A stretch of 64,000 nt of DNA from CAYWBU01 sp942491525 (GTDB taxonomy: Bacteria > Desulfobacterota > Desulfomonilia > UBA1062), in assembly GCA_942491525.1 (NCBI GenBank), contig CALOBW010000044.1, forward strand, positions 62,001 through 126,000. The letters run 5' to 3'. Positions within the stretch are counted from its first letter, which is position 1. The number at the start of each line of letters is the position of its first letter. This document shows, piece after piece, positions 7,650-16,641 of this stretch. Under the pieces are notes generated by a model. It was given only the letters and a program-made list of their open reading frames with translations, was not told the origin of the DNA and made no database searches. Both the position numbers and the translations under genes were made by a program.

Positions 7650-9176
7650 TTAGGCGAAAAGATCCAGCCGGCCATCAAGAGAGAGCGGCGGCATCGCCTG
7701 GATATAGGGCTCGGGGTCTGTGCCGGGCTGGTAGATCATCCGCTGCTGCGGGCTGTTGCCACGGTTCTGACGATTCTGCCGGCTCTGCTGCTCGGCCATG
7801 GCATAGGCGGCCGACTCGTCCTGGGGCCGCTCATTGAAGCCCGATGTGACCTGCACGTTATTTACCTTGACGCCCTGCTCTGCCAGCGCATCCTTGAGCA
7901 TGACCATGTTCTGCTGCAGCATGTCGCGGGTCATGGCCTGGTCAGACTTGAAAGTTGCATTGACGAGGCCGTCAACCATATTGACATTCACATCAACCCT
8001 GCCCAGCATGGGCGGATTAAGTTTCAGCGAGACATCACCCTGACCGTTTCTGACATTGTCGGAAACGCCGCGTTTCAGCTGATCCATGATCTGGCGCAGA
8101 TGCTTCTCGATCACACTGTCCGGACCGTCGCTATTGAAACGCTCATTGAGGGCATTCGCAAACTCGGTGGAGAATTCAGGTTTGATAGACGCCAGATTGA
8201 GATTTGCAAAGAGCTTCAGACTGTTCTGCAGCCCGGCAAACTCGCTCTCGCTCATGACGCCCTTGAGGAAGCCCAGGGCCTCCTTGAGCTCGGGGGTCAG
8301 GGGCTTGCCCTGATTCTTCTTGGCAAACTCGGTCAGCCTGGCGGTCACATCGGCCACCGCCTGCTGGCGTTTGACCGCATCACTGCTGTAGATCAGACTC
8401 TTGATGCTCTCCTCTTCCAGCCCCAGCTCGCCCTTAAGGGTTTCCGTCAGCGAATCAACTTTGATGGCGTTCTCGCTTTTGGAGACATTGCCGCGCATGG
8501 CGCCCAACAAGGCCGCCACATGGTTATTGGCATCCGTGCCCTTAACCACATCATTGACCAGGGCCTGCAGCTCCTGGCGCACGGCATCCGATATCTCGGC
8601 CTTTTTGCCGCCGGTGGCGGTCAGGATGTTCTCCAACTGCAGCGCCAGATCATCGATACCATCCAGCTCGTCGCCTAAACTATCAACCAGTTCAGACACA
8701 TCGATGCCGCGCTCGTCGGCATGCTGCTTAAGCAGCCCCTGCAAAGTGTCTGACAGCGAAACTTTGATCTCATCCAACAGTTCCGGGTCAGCCATAATCT
8801 GAGTAATCTCATCCTCAGACATCCCCAGCGAAGCCAGCAGTTTCTGCATGGTCTCGGCGGGCAGAGACTTCAGATCACCGCCCAGCAGCGCCTGCAGTTC
8901 AGAAACGTTGAGCCCCAGCTTCTTCAGTTCAGCCATGAACTGGAAAAGGGTCACTCCGGCTGCCGACGCAAAAAGCTCATCCAAATTGCCGGCATCGCCG
9001 CTCTGCTTGGACAAGAACTGTTTGATAAAAGATCCGTCCAGCTTGGACGAGCCGCCCAGGGCCGATTTCAACAACCCTTCAAAGTCGCCGCCGCCTGAGC
9101 CGTTCTTCAAGATCTTCTGGACCAGTCCCGCAGCACCGGTTGCAATTTCCATAATGCTTGCAATGGGTACCTGCAT
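7650..9176 (-). CDS. fliK: Flagellar hook-length control protein FliK
   Basis: Secreted molecular ruler that also switches export specificity. The ATG at 9176 is preferred over the GTG at 9182 because GGAGG ends 5 nt before it; the protein is 508 aa. The N-terminal two-thirds is helical and weakly conserved, as usual. The C-terminal Flg_hook domain (about 385-470) has LKLNPPMLGRVDVNVNM and MLKDALAEQGVKVNNVQV. The tail is rich in Gln, Asn and Arg. First gene of the fliK-flgD-flgE unit, behind a sigma54 promoter. Confidence 0.92.
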   Translation of the reverse strand: MQVPIASIMEIATGAAGLVQKILKNGSGGGDFEGLLKSALGGSSKLDGSFIKQFLSKQSGDAGNLDELFASAAGVTLFQFMAELKKLGLNVSELQALLGGDLKSLPAETMQKLLASLGMSEDEITQIMADPELLDEIKVSLSDTLQGLLKQHADERGIDVSELVDSLGDELDGIDDLALQLENILTATGGKKAEISDAVRQELQALVNDVVKGTDANNHVAALLGAMRGNVSKSENAIKVDSLTETLKGELGLEEESIKSLIYSSDAVKRQQAVADVTARLTEFAKKNQGKPLTPELKEALGFLKGVMSESEFAGLQNSLKLFANLNLASIKPEFSTEFANALNERFNSDGPDSVIEKHLRQIMDQLKRGVSDNVRNGQGDVSLKLNPPMLGRVDVNVNMVDGLVNATFKSDQAMTRDMLQQNMVMLKDALAEQGVKVNNVQVTSGFNERPQDESAAYAMAEQQSRQNRQNRGNSPQQRMIYQPGTDPEPYIQAMPPLSLDGRLDLFA

Positions 9177-9209
9177 ACTCACCTCCGTTTATTACTTCGG
9201 GATCATATG

Positions 9210-9225
9210 AGCAATGGCGGTGCCA
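9210..9225 (-). promoter_or_regulatory. Sigma54 (-24/-12) promoter of fliK
   Basis: The minus strand reads TGGCACCGCCATTGCT, with 10 nt between GG and GC. This is one of the best RpoN matches in the window. The predicted start is near 9199, 23 nt before the fliK ATG, and leaves the GGAGG ribosome site in the leader. Confidence 0.82.
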
Positions 9226-9321
9226 TGCGGTGCAGAGCGAGGATCCATGCAGAATCAGCCCCAGTACTGGCAAAAAGTGCAGGCAGTAATTGCTGTGGCA
9301 GGTGCAAAAGTTGCCGGAAGC

Positions 9322-10401
9322 CTAAAACCCCAGCAGCAGCAGCAGCCCCAGAGATCCCAGCGCCAGGAAGGAGAGTTTGTAGCCCCAGAGCATGATCAGC
9401 TGCCCCATGATCAACGAGGCCAGCAGCATGCCCAGATTGAAGACCCAGACAAAGAGCGCGTTGGCCGAGCCGTGGGCCGTGGGGTAGATGTCGATCATCC
9501 GCATATTGAGCACCGGATAGATGTAGCCGTAGCCGAACCCGAAGAGCAGCGCCAGCGGCAGCAGCTCCCGGTAGCCATCAACCCAGCTGATGCTAAGCGG
9601 CAGGATCAAGAGCAGCACCACCGCCGCAAACCAGAAGCGGGTGCCGATCACATGCTTGAGCAAGGGCCAGAGCAGCAGCGAACCCAGCACAAAGAAGCTG
9701 AAGAAGAGTTTGGTGTGCATCATGCCCAGCTCCAGCATCATGGGCGGCACGAAGACTATCAGGGCGCCGAAGATCAGACCCAGCAGCAGGGCGCCGCCGA
9801 CAACCGGCAGCGACTGCCTGTCCGGCCGCATCACCCCGCCGGATGCGGCCCGGTGGTCGGGCATATCCAGGCTGATCAGAAACCCGATCAGCCCCAGGAT
9901 CGCAGCCGTCATGAAGCAGTGCAAACTGCCGTGATTGACCAGCAGATATTCGGCCAGAATCGGGCCCAGGGCGTGGGTCGATATGTTGGAAACGGTCAGG
10001 ATGCTCAGCAGGCGCTGGCGACGATCCGGCGGCGCAATATCATAGACCATGGCGCCGCTGACCCCGAAGGCGCACGCGAATGCCAGCCCCTCAAGGATGC
10101 GCCAGACGTACATCGAGAGCGCCAAGGCCTCATAGAAGGCGAAGGCCGCAGTCGAAAACACCATCAGCAGCGAGCCGGCCCAGAAAAGATACTTGCGGCT
10201 CAGCCGGTCGGCCAGATACCCCACCAGCGGCAGACTCAGCAGAACGGTCAGTGAGAATACCGCCATCAGGCTGCCGATCATGGAGGGCGTCGCGCCCAGC
10301 TCCACAAAGTAGCGCGGCAGCACCATCAGGCTGGAGAAGTTCAGGAAAAAGAAGAAATTAGCCAGCAGAATGGCGATGAAACGGCGATTATCCCTGATCA
10401 T
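9322..10401 (-). CDS. MFS transporter, substrate unknown
   Basis: Major facilitator superfamily permease of 359 aa, a little short for the family. The loop between helices 2 and 3 carries the MFS signature (GYLADRLSRKYLF), and many hydrophobic helices run to the C-terminus, which ends inside a hydrophobic segment (LGLLLLLGF). The start lies 4 nt after the stop of the GGDEF gene, so the two are probably co-transcribed. No substrate can be assigned. It ends 146 nt before fliK and is not otherwise linked to the flagellar genes. Confidence 0.85.
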   Translation of the reverse strand: MIRDNRRFIAILLANFFFFLNFSSLMVLPRYFVELGATPSMIGSLMAVFSLTVLLSLPLVGYLADRLSRKYLFWAGSLLMVFSTAAFAFYEALALSMYVWRILEGLAFACAFGVSGAMVYDIAPPDRRQRLLSILTVSNISTHALGPILAEYLLVNHGSLHCFMTAAILGLIGFLISLDMPDHRAASGGVMRPDRQSLPVVGGALLLGLIFGALIVFVPPMMLELGMMHTKLFFSFFVLGSLLLWPLLKHVIGTRFWFAAVVLLLILPLSISWVDGYRELLPLALLFGFGYGYIYPVLNMRMIDIYPTAHGSANALFVWVFNLGMLLASLIMGQLIMLWGYKLSFLALGSLGLLLLLGF

Positions 10402-10405
10402 GGGC

Positions 10406-12088
10406 TCAGCCCTGCTCTACTTCAGGTTCCCAGATCTCAACGCAGTCCTTCCACTGGGCCTTAGCCACATAGAGGGCCGAGTCGGCCCGGCGGATCAGCT
10501 CGCGTTTGTCGCTCTCATCCGGCCCCAGCATGCCCAGGCCGATGCTGACCGTGATGCTGACCGTGGTGCCGTCATCAAAGGTAATGGAGCGGTTGCGTAC
10601 ACTCTCACAGATCCTCTCGGCCACCACCAGGGCCTCTTTGAGCTCACTGTCCGGGAAGATCACGGCGAACTCCTCGCCGCCGTAGCGCGCTATCACATCG
10701 ATGCTGCGCACGGTTTCACGCAGGGTCACGGCCAGTTCACGCAGCACCTGGTCGCCGGCCTGATGGCCGTAGGTGTCGTTGAACTGTTTGAAATCATCAA
10801 TATCCAGAATGGCCAGCGAAAGCACATCGCCCTCGATGCGCTCATGGCGGTCGATCTCGGCACTCAGCCGATCCTGGAAGTGGCGGTGATTGTAGATGCC
10901 GGTCAGACCATCGGTGATCGAGAGCAGCTCCAGGCGCTCATTGAGCAGTTTGAGCTCCTCATGGGCCTGATTGAGCTCGCCGGAACGGGCTTCGAGGGCA
11001 TCGTTGACCTCGGCCATCTCCCAGAGCATCTTCTCCATCTGGGCATTCTTCTCCAGCAGCTGCCGCGCCAGAGCCCGCTTCTCGGTCACATCCGAGATCA
11101 GCATCAGCGCGCCGGCCTTGTGCCCCTTGCGGTAGATCACCTGGGCATTGTACGAGATGGTGATCTCCTGCCCGCCTTTGGTGCGCAGCCGCGACTCCCG
11201 CTCATGGATCGGTTGGTCGCCGCGGTAGAGCTTCTCAAAATCAGCCACCAGATGCTCAACCTCACCATCAACGGCAAAGTTGGTAAAGGGCGCCCCCTTG
11301 ATCTCGCTCTGGCTGAATCCGGTCAGCTGCCCCACAAATCGGTTGCAGTCCACCACCCGGCCGCGCGGCGTCACATAGAGGATCCCGATCGGCGACTCGT
11401 CATAGATCTCCATGAACTTGCGGTCGGCCTCCCTCAGGAGCCGCAGGTTGCGCTTATCCTCGGTGATGTCGCGGATAAAGAGCCAGAGCAGACGCGAGTC
11501 GCCCTCACTGGCCCAGCCGCCATTAATTCGCACATCGATCCGGCGGCCGGCCTGGCCGGTCAGCATCAGATCGGTGATGGGCCACTGCGCTTCGCGAAAG
11601 GCCAGCTGACAGGCATCAATGAAGGCAGCGCGAGACTCGGCTGAGACAAGCTGCAGAAACTGCTCGCCCACCACCGCCTCCACCTGATGGCCGGTGATCT
11701 TACTGATCTGATCATTGGAGAAGACAACCATGCCGTCTTTGATTATCAGGATCAGATCTGAAGTCGAGCGCGCGATCTCCAGCAGCATATGCATGGTCTG
11801 ATCGGCGGGCATGGCCTGAGCCTGCTTCTCGGAAAAGAAGATCAGCTCGGTATCGACATCCACCACCTTGACGTATGAGAGGACCGCAGAACCGCAGGGT
11901 GAAGAGATCACGCCCGCATTGCTGCTGCCCACCGCCGCAAACTGATCGATCAGGAACGAACGGGCCTGATCCTCACTGCAACCCAGCTTTTCAATCAGAG
12001 CGGGCGAGATATGAGCAACCCCGTCGCGGCCAAACTTTAAGATGTAGGGCGATGCAACACTCTCTAGGACATTTAAATCAACATCCAT
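10406..12088 (-). CDS. PAS-domain diguanylate cyclase (GGDEF)
   Basis: Makes the second messenger c-di-GMP. The 560 aa protein has an N-terminal degenerate sensor region, two PAS domains (about 110-220 and 230-345, the second ending in the PAC-like ISDVTEKRAL), a coiled-coil linker (about 345-390) and a GGDEF domain. The active-site motif is GGEEF at about 470-474, an active variant. RSID five residues upstream matches the RxxD inhibitory site. No transmembrane helices, so it is cytoplasmic. It overlaps the phosphoribosyltransferase stop by 16 nt. Confidence 0.93.
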   Translation of the reverse strand: MDVDLNVLESVASPYILKFGRDGVAHISPALIEKLGCSEDQARSFLIDQFAAVGSSNAGVISSPCGSAVLSYVKVVDVDTELIFFSEKQAQAMPADQTMHMLLEIARSTSDLILIIKDGMVVFSNDQISKITGHQVEAVVGEQFLQLVSAESRAAFIDACQLAFREAQWPITDLMLTGQAGRRIDVRINGGWASEGDSRLLWLFIRDITEDKRNLRLLREADRKFMEIYDESPIGILYVTPRGRVVDCNRFVGQLTGFSQSEIKGAPFTNFAVDGEVEHLVADFEKLYRGDQPIHERESRLRTKGGQEITISYNAQVIYRKGHKAGALMLISDVTEKRALARQLLEKNAQMEKMLWEMAEVNDALEARSGELNQAHEELKLLNERLELLSITDGLTGIYNHRHFQDRLSAEIDRHERIEGDVLSLAILDIDDFKQFNDTYGHQAGDQVLRELAVTLRETVRSIDVIARYGGEEFAVIFPDSELKEALVVAERICESVRNRSITFDDGTTVSITVSIGLGMLGPDESDKRELIRRADSALYVAKAQWKDCVEIWEPEVEQG

Positions 12089-12750
12089 TGGCGGGCATCA
12101 CCCTCCTTAACTTCACCGTCCAGCTGCATCTCCTGCAGAACCTTGCTGATTTCGCTGATGCTGACCTCGACGCCGGTGGTTTCACCCAGGATGCGGATGA
12201 TCTCCTCAATGGTGGCGCCGCCGGAAATCTGCAGCACCTTCTCGGTAAAGACCAGCAGGTCCTCATGAATTGACCAGGGGAAGAAGACCCAGCGCCAGTC
12301 ATCCAGCACCCGCGGACAGTAGTTGGCAACGGTGACACTCTTGGGTTTGGTTACAAGATCAAACGTTCTGATCTCACTGACTTTATCTTTAATATAGCCG
12401 TAAACCTTCTGCATGGTGCGACCCTCATCACTGATGTCGTCGACCACCAGAACCTTCTTGCCGCTCAGATCTATCTCGGGCAGCGGATAGACCAGATTGG
12501 GGTCGTCGGTCAGTTCGTCATCATCACTCCAGTGGGCCATCTGCAGGGTGCAGATATACTTCTTCTGCAGGTAGTCAGCCAGAATCCTGGCCGGCACCAG
12601 GCCACCACGGGCCACGGCAATAATGACATCCGGATCATAGCCGTCCTCTTTCAGGCGGCAGGCCACGTCCCAGACCATCTCGTTGACGTCCTCCCATGAG
12701 AGACGCATGGACTGAGGAAACTTGTTCACATATGCACTTGTATCTTTCAT
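12073..12750 (-). CDS. Phosphoribosyltransferase (HPRT/XPRT-like) with C-terminal extension
   Basis: Purine-salvage type I phosphoribosyltransferase. The PRPP-binding loop is VLVVDDISDEGRTM (about 105-118) and the N-terminal ARGGLVPARILADYL pattern is typical of hypoxanthine/xanthine enzymes. The ATG at 12750 has AAGGA at a good distance; a TTG six nt upstream is less likely. The last about 55 residues (after the ATIEEI segment) form an extra small helical region that may be a winged-helix-like appendix. It follows gspN by 32 nt. The exact base specificity is not determined. Confidence 0.82.
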   Translation of the reverse strand: MKDTSAYVNKFPQSMRLSWEDVNEMVWDVACRLKEDGYDPDVIIAVARGGLVPARILADYLQKKYICTLQMAHWSDDDELTDDPNLVYPLPEIDLSGKKVLVVDDISDEGRTMQKVYGYIKDKVSEIRTFDLVTKPKSVTVANYCPRVLDDWRWVFFPWSIHEDLLVFTEKVLQISGGATIEEIIRILGETTGVEVSISEISKVLQEMQLDGEVKEGDARQWMLI

Positions 12751-12782
12751 GTACAATCCTTCGGAAGCTTAAAAAAATTCCT

Positions 12783-13637
12783 TTAACGGCTGGTGAATCT
12801 GGTGCGCGGATTATCGACGGTGCCGTTAAGGTTAAACTTGACCGGATCATCGCCGACGCCCTGCACGCCCAGCATGCTCTTCATGGCGGAATCCATCTTG
12901 ATCTCGCCGGAGATATTGATGCGCGAACGGGTCAGACGGCGATAGAGCCGGACCTTGCCGTTCATGGTAGCCGCCACGATGCCCTTGGTTTCGGCCTGCT
13001 CGATCAGCAGCGAACCCTTGCCATCCATATGGGCCTGCAGTCCGATCATCTCGAATGGCATCGCATCCATCGGAACATTCGGAATCCGCAACGGAATCTG
13101 ACCGTTGATCCAGTTAAGCGTCACATCGCCTTCAGCCTTGTGCGGATTGCGCGGATCCATATTCAGGATCACCTTGCCGCTCACCAGGCCGCTCAGATCG
13201 GCCAGCTCGGGTGCCAGGGTGGCAAAACCGGCCATATCAAAGTTTTCAGCGTTGAGATTAAGCTCAATCTGACTGCCGGGCGCCGTTACCGGCGTGCTGA
13301 GATTGCCCTTGAGCTGGCCCTCGGCAGCCTCGAGGCTGTAGCCGAAGCTCAGTTTGCCGGCAAAGAGCGGCAGCAGCTTGTAGCGCACCGTGATCACGCC
13401 GTCGAAACTCTTGCCGTCGATGGTCAGGCCGTCGGCGCGGATACCCAGCGGCAGAACCGATGAAACATGCCCCAGCTCAATCGGCTTGCCCACGGCCGCC
13501 GAGAGCTCCTGCTCCAGCTTGCCCGAAAGGGCGTCGTAGGGAAAACGCAGATAGAGGAAGGTTGCCAGACAAACTATGATGTAGACTGCCAGGCCAAACT
13601 TGGCCAGTGCTGAAAATCCCTGTTTCTCTTTAGCCAT
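12783..13637 (-). CDS. gspN: Type II secretion system protein GspN
   Basis: Accessory inner-membrane component of the general secretory pathway. The 284 aa have one N-terminal transmembrane helix (about 12-31) and a long periplasmic beta-rich domain related to AsmA/GspN (SVLPLGIRADGLTI, GLVSGKVILNM, LNGTVDNPRTRF). The start overlaps gspM by 8 nt. Last gene of the gsp block. Confidence 0.85.
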   Translation of the reverse strand: MAKEKQGFSALAKFGLAVYIIVCLATFLYLRFPYDALSGKLEQELSAAVGKPIELGHVSSVLPLGIRADGLTIDGKSFDGVITVRYKLLPLFAGKLSFGYSLEAAEGQLKGNLSTPVTAPGSQIELNLNAENFDMAGFATLAPELADLSGLVSGKVILNMDPRNPHKAEGDVTLNWINGQIPLRIPNVPMDAMPFEMIGLQAHMDGKGSLLIEQAETKGIVAATMNGKVRLYRRLTRSRINISGEIKMDSAMKSMLGVQGVGDDPVKFNLNGTVDNPRTRFTSR

Positions 13638-14157
13638 ATACCACCACCTGGAAGGTCACATCGATATTCTTGTCCCGGTCCACCCGGCGCACATTGAGCC
13701 GTTTGACGGAGACCGTCACCGGTGCGGAATTGAGGCCGTGCAGCAAGCGGATCAGATCCTCGGCATAGATGCCCTTGAGGCGGATTTCGACCGACTCGCT
13801 GCCGGCGCCCTTCTCGCCGATGGGTTTCATATACTCAATCTTCTCATTGACGCCGCGGCGCTTGGCCATCTCCTCGAAATAACCGAAGATCGAGAAGTTA
13901 TCGCCCCCCGCAGCCGCATTCTTGCTGGCCGTGGCCTCAATGGCCTTGATACGGCCGGTCAGCTCATAAACCATCTCGAGACGTTTGGTCTTAGAGGCGA
14001 TACCCTCCTTGAGCGCCGTGCGCTGACTCATAACCGGCATAATCACCATTGTCAGCAGCAGGAAGACCGCAACAACGGCTGCGCCGCCCATCAGCATATA
14101 CTTCTCGCGCCGGGTAATCTTCTTCAAATTACCGATATTGGGCAGGTTCAGATCCAT
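13630..14157 (-). CDS. gspM: Type II secretion system protein GspM
   Basis: Inner-membrane platform protein that partners GspL. The 175 aa have a short cytoplasmic N-terminus, one transmembrane helix (about 22-44), a coiled-coil (about 48-75) and a ferredoxin-like periplasmic domain. It starts at the last base of gspL and ends inside gspN. Assignment rests on architecture and position; the family is poorly conserved. Confidence 0.85.
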   Translation of the reverse strand: MDLNLPNIGNLKKITRREKYMLMGGAAVVAVFLLLTMVIMPVMSQRTALKEGIASKTKRLEMVYELTGRIKAIEATASKNAAAGGDNFSIFGYFEEMAKRRGVNEKIEYMKPIGEKGAGSESVEIRLKGIYAEDLIRLLHGLNSAPVTVSVKRLNVRRVDRDKNIDVTFQVVVYG

Positions 14158-15641
14158 CAGGCATTCCCCTTTCTGAGTGCAAACTTAAACTTGACGCGCT
14201 GATCCTTTTTGTTGACATTGGCCGATACGATCTTGACCTCGCTGACATAACTTAAACCGTCCAGAAACTCCTTGATCTTCTCAACATTGTCATAGTTGGA
14301 GGTGTCCCCGATCAGGGTGATGCTGGTCTCATCAATCATGATGGCGCTCAGATCCACATCCACCGAACTCTTGATGGACTCACTGATGTCGCGCAGCACA
14401 TCCAGGGGCGCCCCGGCATCATCCGTTCCGGCCCCGCCGGAGAGCTGATCCAGGCGCTGCTGCAACTGCACCACCGGATCAACCATGGGAGTGCCCGGCG
14501 GCATGGCCTCACTGAAGGCCGCCTTAAGCTGAGCGTCCAGCTTGGAGTTGAGCCGCGCATTGACGCCGAGGTCAATACCCACGCCCATGAACCAGATCAG
14601 GGCAATCGCCAGGCCGGCCCTGATGAAGGAACCCATCTGGCCCTTCATCAGCTCCAGCTTCTTGGTGTAGGCCAGGTCGCCCTGGCGGAAATTGACCGCA
14701 TCACGGTCATCCACCGGCCGGATGGCCAGGGAGAGGGCCATGAAGGCGTTGATCAGCTCATTCTCGGAGCAGCTGTACTCAACATCCTTGATCCGGGGCG
14801 TGCGCACCCTGAGGTCGGTTGACTGGGTGATCAGGGACTCAAAATTGGCAATGCTGCGGGCATAACCGGTCGGAATGATGGCAAACTCATCAGCCTGCTT
14901 GCCGAGCCGGTCTATGGTGATCAGAATCTCGCGCAGATAGGGTTCAAGCTTGGTGGCCTCGACTTCGATGCCATTGCGCTGCACCTCGTTGAGCAGATCC
15001 TGGCTGCCGGCAATCTGCTCGAAACCAAAAGGCAGGGCCACGACCCGTTTCAGCCGCTCGCCCTTCATAAAGGCCACCGAGGTCTCCTGCCAGCCCATGT
15101 GCAGCACCACATAGTGCTGATCGCCAAGCAGATCGAAGAAGTTGCGCGCCCCGGCCACGATGGCGGCCGCCGGCGAATCGATGATTTCGGGCTCCATCCC
15201 CAGCGGCTTGAGCTCGGTAATGAAGGGTTTGACAGCTGCGGTGCGGACGGCCATGGTCTGGATCACGGTCTCGCCCTCCTTGTTCTTGCCGTTGAGCACA
15301 AAGTCCACCAGCATCTCATCTTCAAGCAGCGGCAGCAGCGTCTCCATCTCGGGGCCGATAGTGGCCGCAATCTTCTTGCGATCAGAGAACGGTCTTGTCA
15401 GGATGCGGTACATCAGCTCGCGCTCGGGCAGGCTGACCACGCTCGACTCAATCGGCAGATCCATCCGCTCTTTGAGCGCCTGCAGATCATCGCTGATATC
15501 GTTGAGCGGAATGCCGCTATCGTCCAGCTTGCGGCTGAAGCACTGCAGATCCTCCACCACAACCTCTGACATGGTCGCCTTTGCCAGACAGGCAAAGATG
15601 TGCATATCATTCCAGTATAGGCCTAATGTATGTCGTGCCAT
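14157..15641 (-). CDS. gspL: Type II secretion system protein GspL
   Basis: Inner-membrane platform protein that recruits the GspE ATPase. The 494 aa contain a cytoplasmic actin-like PilM/GspL domain (about 1-320), a single transmembrane helix at about 340-360 (SFIRAGLAIALIWFMGVGID) and a periplasmic ferredoxin-like domain at the C-terminus. It lies 16 nt after gspK and touches gspM. The partner ATPase GspE is not encoded in this window. Confidence 0.88.
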   Translation of the reverse strand: MARHTLGLYWNDMHIFACLAKATMSEVVVEDLQCFSRKLDDSGIPLNDISDDLQALKERMDLPIESSVVSLPERELMYRILTRPFSDRKKIAATIGPEMETLLPLLEDEMLVDFVLNGKNKEGETVIQTMAVRTAAVKPFITELKPLGMEPEIIDSPAAAIVAGARNFFDLLGDQHYVVLHMGWQETSVAFMKGERLKRVVALPFGFEQIAGSQDLLNEVQRNGIEVEATKLEPYLREILITIDRLGKQADEFAIIPTGYARSIANFESLITQSTDLRVRTPRIKDVEYSCSENELINAFMALSLAIRPVDDRDAVNFRQGDLAYTKKLELMKGQMGSFIRAGLAIALIWFMGVGIDLGVNARLNSKLDAQLKAAFSEAMPPGTPMVDPVVQLQQRLDQLSGGAGTDDAGAPLDVLRDISESIKSSVDVDLSAIMIDETSITLIGDTSNYDNVEKIKEFLDGLSYVSEVKIVSANVNKKDQRVKFKFALRKGNA

Positions 15642-15657
15642 ATCAATTCCCTAATAA

Positions 15658-16641
15658 TTAATAAATTTTATAATACACTATGCGCGGTTTCTTTTCCACG
15701 CGTTCAATCGCGGCGCGAATATTGACCGTCGCACCGATGGGCATCACACCCTTTACATCGACCATAAAGCGCGCAGACTGAACACTCAGGACAGATTTCA
15801 AATCTTTCATAGCCAAAGCCTCCTCACTGTCACCGGTCATATTGAGATCCAGGGAGTTGATGCGGCCCAGGTCATCGGCGTTTTTAAAGGGCCGCCCGTC
15901 CTTGATCTCATCAACCACATCCTGGTCGATATAGTCGGAGAGCGCCAGCAGCACCGTGTCAGAGGCGGTGTTGATGTTGACCACTCCGCCGGTGCCGACC
16001 GTCACATATTTGATCAGCCCCTCTTTTTCGCCCTGGCCGTAGAGATATTCGCGCTTCATGCCTCTGACCAGCAGCAGCTCCTCGACCGTATCGAAGTAGC
16101 CGTTCTTGGCAAAATAGGGCCGGTCGAGCGCCTCATAATAATCGCTCTCGGCGCCGAACTCGGTCTCGCTGTCCAGATCGATCCAGTCATAGATGGCGTC
16201 CACCAGATCCTGCAGCTCGTCCGGATTGATCTCAATATCAAGAAGCCCGCAGAGGGCCTTGAACTGCGCAGCACGCTCGGGCATATGCACGCCCTCGGCA
16301 TTCACCAGGCTGTTGAGGTCAAACTTGGCGCTCTCATCCACCAGGGTGCCGCTGAAGGTGCCCTCCTCCAGATAGGCGCCGGCCATCATGGCGTACTCGG
16401 AGAATTTGAACCACTCCTCATCCTCGGCGTCATAGGCGGAGTCATCCTCCTTGATCATCAGCAGGGCGGCCTCGACGCCGGCCCGGGCAATGTACTGGGC
16501 CTGCATGGAGTCCTTGAAGTTGTAGGCCAGGTCAATATCTATATTCTGATCACTGGCAAACTCCACCACCATGACGGTGAAGAGCACCAGCACGCTCAGA
16601 ACCATCAGGAGGACCATGCCGCGCTTGTCATCACGGATCAA
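15658..16641 (-). CDS. gspK: Type II secretion minor pseudopilin GspK
   Basis: Tip subunit of the pseudopilus. The 327 aa have a prepilin-type leader (MIRDDKRG, cleavage before Met) followed by a hydrophobic helix without Glu at +5, the known GspK peculiarity. The large globular domain includes ARAGVEAAL, a calcium-binding-like acidic region, and the helix-hairpin-helix-like pattern VVNINTASDTVLLALSD typical of GspK. The start overlaps gspJ by 4 nt. Confidence 0.9.
   Translation of the reverse strand: MIRDDKRGMVLLMVLSVLVLFTVMVVEFASDQNIDIDLAYNFKDSMQAQYIARAGVEAALLMIKEDDSAYDAEDEEWFKFSEYAMMAGAYLEEGTFSGTLVDESAKFDLNSLVNAEGVHMPERAAQFKALCGLLDIEINPDELQDLVDAIYDWIDLDSETEFGAESDYYEALDRPYFAKNGYFDTVEELLLVRGMKREYLYGQGEKEGLIKYVTVGTGGVVNINTASDTVLLALSDYIDQDVVDEIKDGRPFKNADDLGRINSLDLNMTGDSEEALAMKDLKSVLSVQSARFMVDVKGVMPIGATVNIRAAIERVEKKPRIVYYKIY

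Noticed and set aside
9258..9290. TGGCAAAAAGTGCA as a second sigma54 box near fliK
   Set aside because: Only 8 nt between GG and GC and on the wrong strand for fliK.
9214..10254. 346-codon open frame rich in Gln on the plus strand
   Set aside because: Antisense to the MFS transporter; the Gln-rich composition mirrors its Leu codons (CTG read as CAG).
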